Made by a program: the position numbers and the translations under genes. Shown here one piece after another: positions 13,824-17,521 of a stretch of 17,521 nt of DNA. This stretch comes from CAIPVR01 sp049316905 (lineage in GTDB: Bacteria > Actinomycetota > Acidimicrobiia > Acidimicrobiales > Microtrichaceae). The notes under the pieces were generated by a model. It saw only the letters and a program-made list of their open reading frames with translations. It searched no databases and was not told the DNA's origin. Location of the stretch: the NCBI GenBank assembly GCA_049316905.1, contig JBMOJH010000071.1:1-17521 (forward strand). Direction: 5' to 3'. Each line of letters starts with the position of its first letter. The stretch's first letter is position 1.

Positions 13824-14153
13824 GTGAGCGCCGACGAACCGTTCGGGCATCCGGTCGACCCGGTCGAGGGCGCCGAGCCGGACCCGTTGCTGCCGCCGGT
13901 GCTGCAGCGGCACTCGCCGGAGGTACCCACGGCGGATCGCATCCCGCACCGCTACCGCGGATCGGTGGCGGCGGCCGCGCTCGCCGCAGGGATGATCGGC
14001 CTGCGCGACATCCTCGAGGAGCCGAAGGACGACCGTCCGGTGGTGGAGCAGCACGCCGACGGTCCCGACCGTGACCGGCCGATCTGGGTGGAGCTCGACC
14101 CGGACGACCCGACGAACTCGGTCGTCACCCTCCGGGGCCCGATCGACAGCTGA
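13824..14153 (+). CDS. hypothetical protein, 109 aa, one hydrophobic segment
   Basis: I do not recognise this protein. GTG 13824 is preferred to the ATG at 13791 because a TATCCT box lies exactly 7 nt before it and the extra 11 residues would cover that promoter. The N-terminal half is acidic and Pro-rich (SADEPFGHPVDPVEG, then PDPLLPPVLQRHSPEVPTADRIPHRYRGS). A single short hydrophobic stretch (SVAAAALAAGMIGLRDILE, about residues 47-65) may be a helix or weak membrane segment. The C-terminus is strongly acidic (PIWVELDPDDPTNSVVTLRGPIDS). It is convergent with the FAD enzyme gene, 29 bp away. Third-position GC bias supports real coding. Confidence 0.6.
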   Translation: MSADEPFGHPVDPVEGAEPDPLLPPVLQRHSPEVPTADRIPHRYRGSVAAAALAAGMIGLRDILEEPKDDRPVVEQHADGPDRDRPIWVELDPDDPTNSVVTLRGPIDS

Positions 14154-14160
14154 CGGGGCA

Positions 14161-14194
14161 CGCGGTCAGGAGGGGTGCGCGGTCAGAAGGGGTG
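14161..14194. repeat. 17-bp direct duplication over the stop of the FAD enzyme gene
   Basis: CGCGGTCAGGAGGGGTG (14161-14177) is followed immediately by CGCGGTCAGAAGGGGTG (14178-14194), differing at one base. Read on the minus strand, the functional TGA (14183-14185) is in the second copy and a duplicated TGA lies 17 bp downstream. The duplicated region fills the short gap to the neighbouring convergent gene. Confidence 0.75.
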
Positions 14195-15679
14195 CGCGGG
14201 CAGGAGTGCAGCGCGGTCGGGGCCGAGCGGGGGTTCGGGCGGTCGTTCGTCCTTCTGCTGGTACACCGCCATCACCCGGCCGATGACGTCCGGGTTCCGC
14301 ATCAGGGAGTCGGGCGGCTCGAGCAGGTTGAACATCCGTAGGAAGGCCCGCAGCACCACCGGGTCGACCCGCAGGGCGGGGAACAGCCCGTCGCGCAGCA
14401 GCTCCCGGGCGAAGCGGGCCTGCGTGGCGGCCGCGTCCTCCTCCGCGTCCGCACCCGTCGTGCCCGGGTCGGTGGCCTTCGTCGGGACGGGATCGGAAGC
14501 CGCGGCAGCGCGGGTCATCCGGTCCTGGGCGACCGCAGCGCGGTACCACGGGGTGATCTCGGTGCGCGTCGCCGCCTCATAGGCCGCGGCACGGGACCCG
14601 TGGTCGGCGCCGTGCTCGTCGAGCAGGTCCGCGAGCAGCTGCGCCTGCACCATCGCCAGGCTGCACCCGCGACCGTAGAGCGGGTTCGTGGCGGTGTGCG
14701 CGTCACCCACCGCGTGGGCGCCGAGCACCGCCGGCGCGCCGTCGTCGTCGAGGAAGTGACGCCGACGGTTGATCAGCCCGCCCATCACCTCCACGCCGGT
14801 CAGCGGGACCGCCAGGCCGTCGGCCGCGTAGGGCGCCGTGGCCGGGAGGGCCGCGGCCACCTGCAGGAACCCCTCGGGGTCGAGCAGCAGGCGGCGGAGG
14901 TCGGCGTCGTGGCGGCCCACGGCGAGGGTGATCGAGAACGTGCGGTTGTCGCCGGTGAACACCCCGTACTTCAGGTAGCCGAGGTCGCCGCCGATCGGGC
15001 CCACCTGCTCCGGGTACTCCGCACCAGGGGCGAGCTCGAAGAACCGGGACAGGTAGACGATCCCGGTGTCCTCCACCTCCTCGCGCACCGACACGCCGAG
15101 CGGGGCGAGCAGCGCGGGCACGTCCGCCCGCCGCCCGCCGGCGAGCACGACCACGTCCGCGTCGAGCACCGTCCCGCCGTCGATTGCCGTCCCCTCGTCG
15201 AGCACCACGCCATCCACCGTCGGCACGCCGCCCGGGCCGGCGGCGGCCCGGAGCCCGCGCACGGCCCGACCGTGACGCAGCTCCACGTGGTCCATGCCCC
15301 GCACGTGCCGACGGAGGACCCACTCGAAGGTGGTGCGCCGGCAGGACAACGCCACCAGGTCCTCGTCGCCGGGCATCGGGGTGCGGTCCATCCCCTCGGG
15401 GAGCATCTCGATGAAGTCGAGCTCCGTGGCACCGGCCGCGGCGAGCTCGGCGAGCACCTCGGGATGGCGGTCGCGCAGCAGGTTGCGGAGCCGGGCCAGG
15501 AAGGCGTGCGAGTGGCGCACCTGGGGTGCGCCCCGGCGGTCCCAGTGGAACGCCTCGGCCGCCGTCGGAGGGAGCGGGGTGTCGTCGCGCTCGACGAGCG
15601 TGACCCTGTGGCCGGACCGGCCGGCGCACAGCGCGGTGGCGAGCCCGGCCACACCGGCCCCGACCACCACGATGTCCAT
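14183..15679 (-). CDS. FAD-dependent monooxygenase / epoxidase-like oxidoreductase (LasC type)
   Basis: The product is 498 aa. ATG 15677-15679 is preceded by GGGGGA; the open frame continues upstream opposite groEL but has no protein character there. The N-terminus MDIVVVGAGVAGLATALCAGR is a Rossmann GxGxxG (7-12) with Glu30 ending the second strand, as for FAD. The segment PQVRHSHAFLARLRNLL resembles the RxxHxHxLLxRG block of epoxidase LasC-like and geranylgeranyl-reductase-like enzymes. The second FAD motif, VGDAHTATNPLYGRGCSLA, is at about 323-341. The C-terminal ~150 residues are helical and lie beyond the FAD fold. The substrate is unknown; no polyketide or terpene genes are near. It is divergent from groEL, 168 bp between starts. 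The 3' end carries a 17-bp duplication. Confidence 0.85.
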   Translation of the reverse strand: MDIVVVGAGVAGLATALCAGRSGHRVTLVERDDTPLPPTAAEAFHWDRRGAPQVRHSHAFLARLRNLLRDRHPEVLAELAAAGATELDFIEMLPEGMDRTPMPGDEDLVALSCRRTTFEWVLRRHVRGMDHVELRHGRAVRGLRAAAGPGGVPTVDGVVLDEGTAIDGGTVLDADVVVLAGGRRADVPALLAPLGVSVREEVEDTGIVYLSRFFELAPGAEYPEQVGPIGGDLGYLKYGVFTGDNRTFSITLAVGRHDADLRRLLLDPEGFLQVAAALPATAPYAADGLAVPLTGVEVMGGLINRRRHFLDDDGAPAVLGAHAVGDAHTATNPLYGRGCSLAMVQAQLLADLLDEHGADHGSRAAAYEAATRTEITPWYRAAVAQDRMTRAAAASDPVPTKATDPGTTGADAEEDAAATQARFARELLRDGLFPALRVDPVVLRAFLRMFNLLEPPDSLMRNPDVIGRVMAVYQQKDERPPEPPLGPDRAALLPAHPF

Positions 15680-15711
15680 CGAGTCCCCCTTCCCGGCCGC
15701 CGGTGCGTCGC

Positions 15712-15717
15712 AGCGTA
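15712..15717 (-). promoter_or_regulatory. possible -10 box (TACGCT) for the FAD enzyme gene
   Basis: TACGCT read on the minus strand fits TANNNT and would give a leader of about 25 nt including the GGGGGA ribosome site before ATG 15679. No convincing -35 hexamer is visible at the expected distance. Confidence 0.3.
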
Positions 15718-15750
15718 ACCGTGGCGGGTCCTCAGGCGGCCCCGGCGTGC

Positions 15751-15777
15751 CTAGCACTCGCGGGGTGAGACTGCTAA
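15751..15777 (+). promoter_or_regulatory. CIRCE element 1 (HrcA operator)
   Basis: CTAGCACTC (15751-15759), a 9-nt spacer, and GACTGCTAA (15769-15777). The consensus is TTAGCACTC-N9-GAGTGCTAA, so each arm matches 8 of 9 with the exact spacer. It overlaps the likely promoter: TAGCAC at 15752 and TAAGAA at 15775 have 17-bp spacing and may be the -35 and -10 boxes. HrcA bound here would block groEL transcription until heat shock. Confidence 0.88.
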
Positions 15778-15783
15778 GAATGT

Positions 15784-15810
15784 CTGGCAGTCTCCGGTCG
15801 CGAGTGCCAG
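15784..15810 (+). promoter_or_regulatory. CIRCE element 2, more degenerate
   Basis: CTGGCAGTC (15784-15792), a 9-nt spacer, and GAGTGCCAG (15802-15810), matching 6 and 7 of 9 consensus positions. The arms complement each other at eight of nine positions. It begins 6 bp after the first element, at or just after the predicted transcription start, so it may be a second HrcA site. Confidence 0.7.
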
Positions 15811-15847
15811 ACCCCGCGGCCACACCTGACGATCCAATGGAGGAGTC

Positions 15848-17466
<1,619 letters not shown>

Positions 17467-17476
<10 letters not shown>

Positions 17477-17521
17477 CCGGCAGGGACTTCTGACCGGCAG
17501 GGACTTCTGACCGGCAGGGAC
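17467..17521. repeat. 17-bp tandem repeat starting over the groEL stop codon
   Basis: The unit GACTTCTGACCGGCAGG is repeated exactly at 17468-17484, 17485-17501 and 17502-17518 and continues as GAC to the window edge, over three perfect copies. The first copy contains the last codons and stop of groEL (GAC TTC TGA). The number of further copies cannot be seen. Perfect identity indicates recent expansion or an assembly artefact at a sequence end. Confidence 0.9.

Overview
The window comes from a very GC-rich genome that reads as Actinomycetota. The evidence is dense GTG starts, strong G/C third-position bias, an actinobacterial-type OtsA, a GpgS next to a FolP-like protein, a CysO-like sulfur carrier and a CIRCE-controlled groEL without groES. 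A deep-branching actinobacterial class such as Acidimicrobiia is my guess from gene style only; no 16S or marker comparison was possible. There are 14 protein genes. I see no tRNA, rRNA, insertion sequence, prophage or CRISPR array.

Left part (1-5.0 kb): the C-terminal part of a PAS-GGDEF diguanylate cyclase converges on a thiolase, with a GC-rich hairpin between them. The thiolase is divergent from a 971-residue NTPase-like regulator with a C-terminal SARP/OmpR-type DNA-binding domain. A perfect 21-bp palindrome, resembling a TetR-family operator, sits in the divergent promoter region directly in front of the thiolase.

Middle part (5.0-12.3 kb): a 106-residue hypothetical protein and a lysylphosphatidylglycerol-synthase-type membrane protein on the minus strand; then divergently a LytR_C-domain membrane protein tightly followed by trehalose-6-phosphate phosphatase (otsB). 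otsB is convergent with trehalose-6-phosphate synthase (otsA). otsA is divergent from glycerate kinase, which overlaps convergently with a FolP2-like dihydropteroate synthase homologue, which in turn follows gpgS (glucosyl-3-phosphoglycerate synthase). The five enzyme genes other than the FolP-like one form a plausible compatible-solute and glycerate block: trehalose from OtsA/OtsB, glucosylglycerate phosphate from GpgS, and glycerate returned to glycolysis by glycerate kinase.

Right part (12.3-17.5 kb): a CysO-like sulfur carrier, a secreted protein with a threonine-rich tail, a 109-residue hypothetical protein, a LasC-type FAD monooxygenase and, divergent from it, groEL behind two tandem CIRCE elements. 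The window ends inside a 17-bp tandem repeat that starts over the groEL stop codon.

Most of the window is ordinary metabolism. The observations most worth following are: a repeated promoter layout (TANNNT, exactly 7 nt, start codon) suggesting leaderless transcription at four or five genes; the operator palindrome; the regulator with a degenerate Walker A motif; the divergent FolP-like/GpgS pair; and two 17-bp direct repeats that span stop codons.
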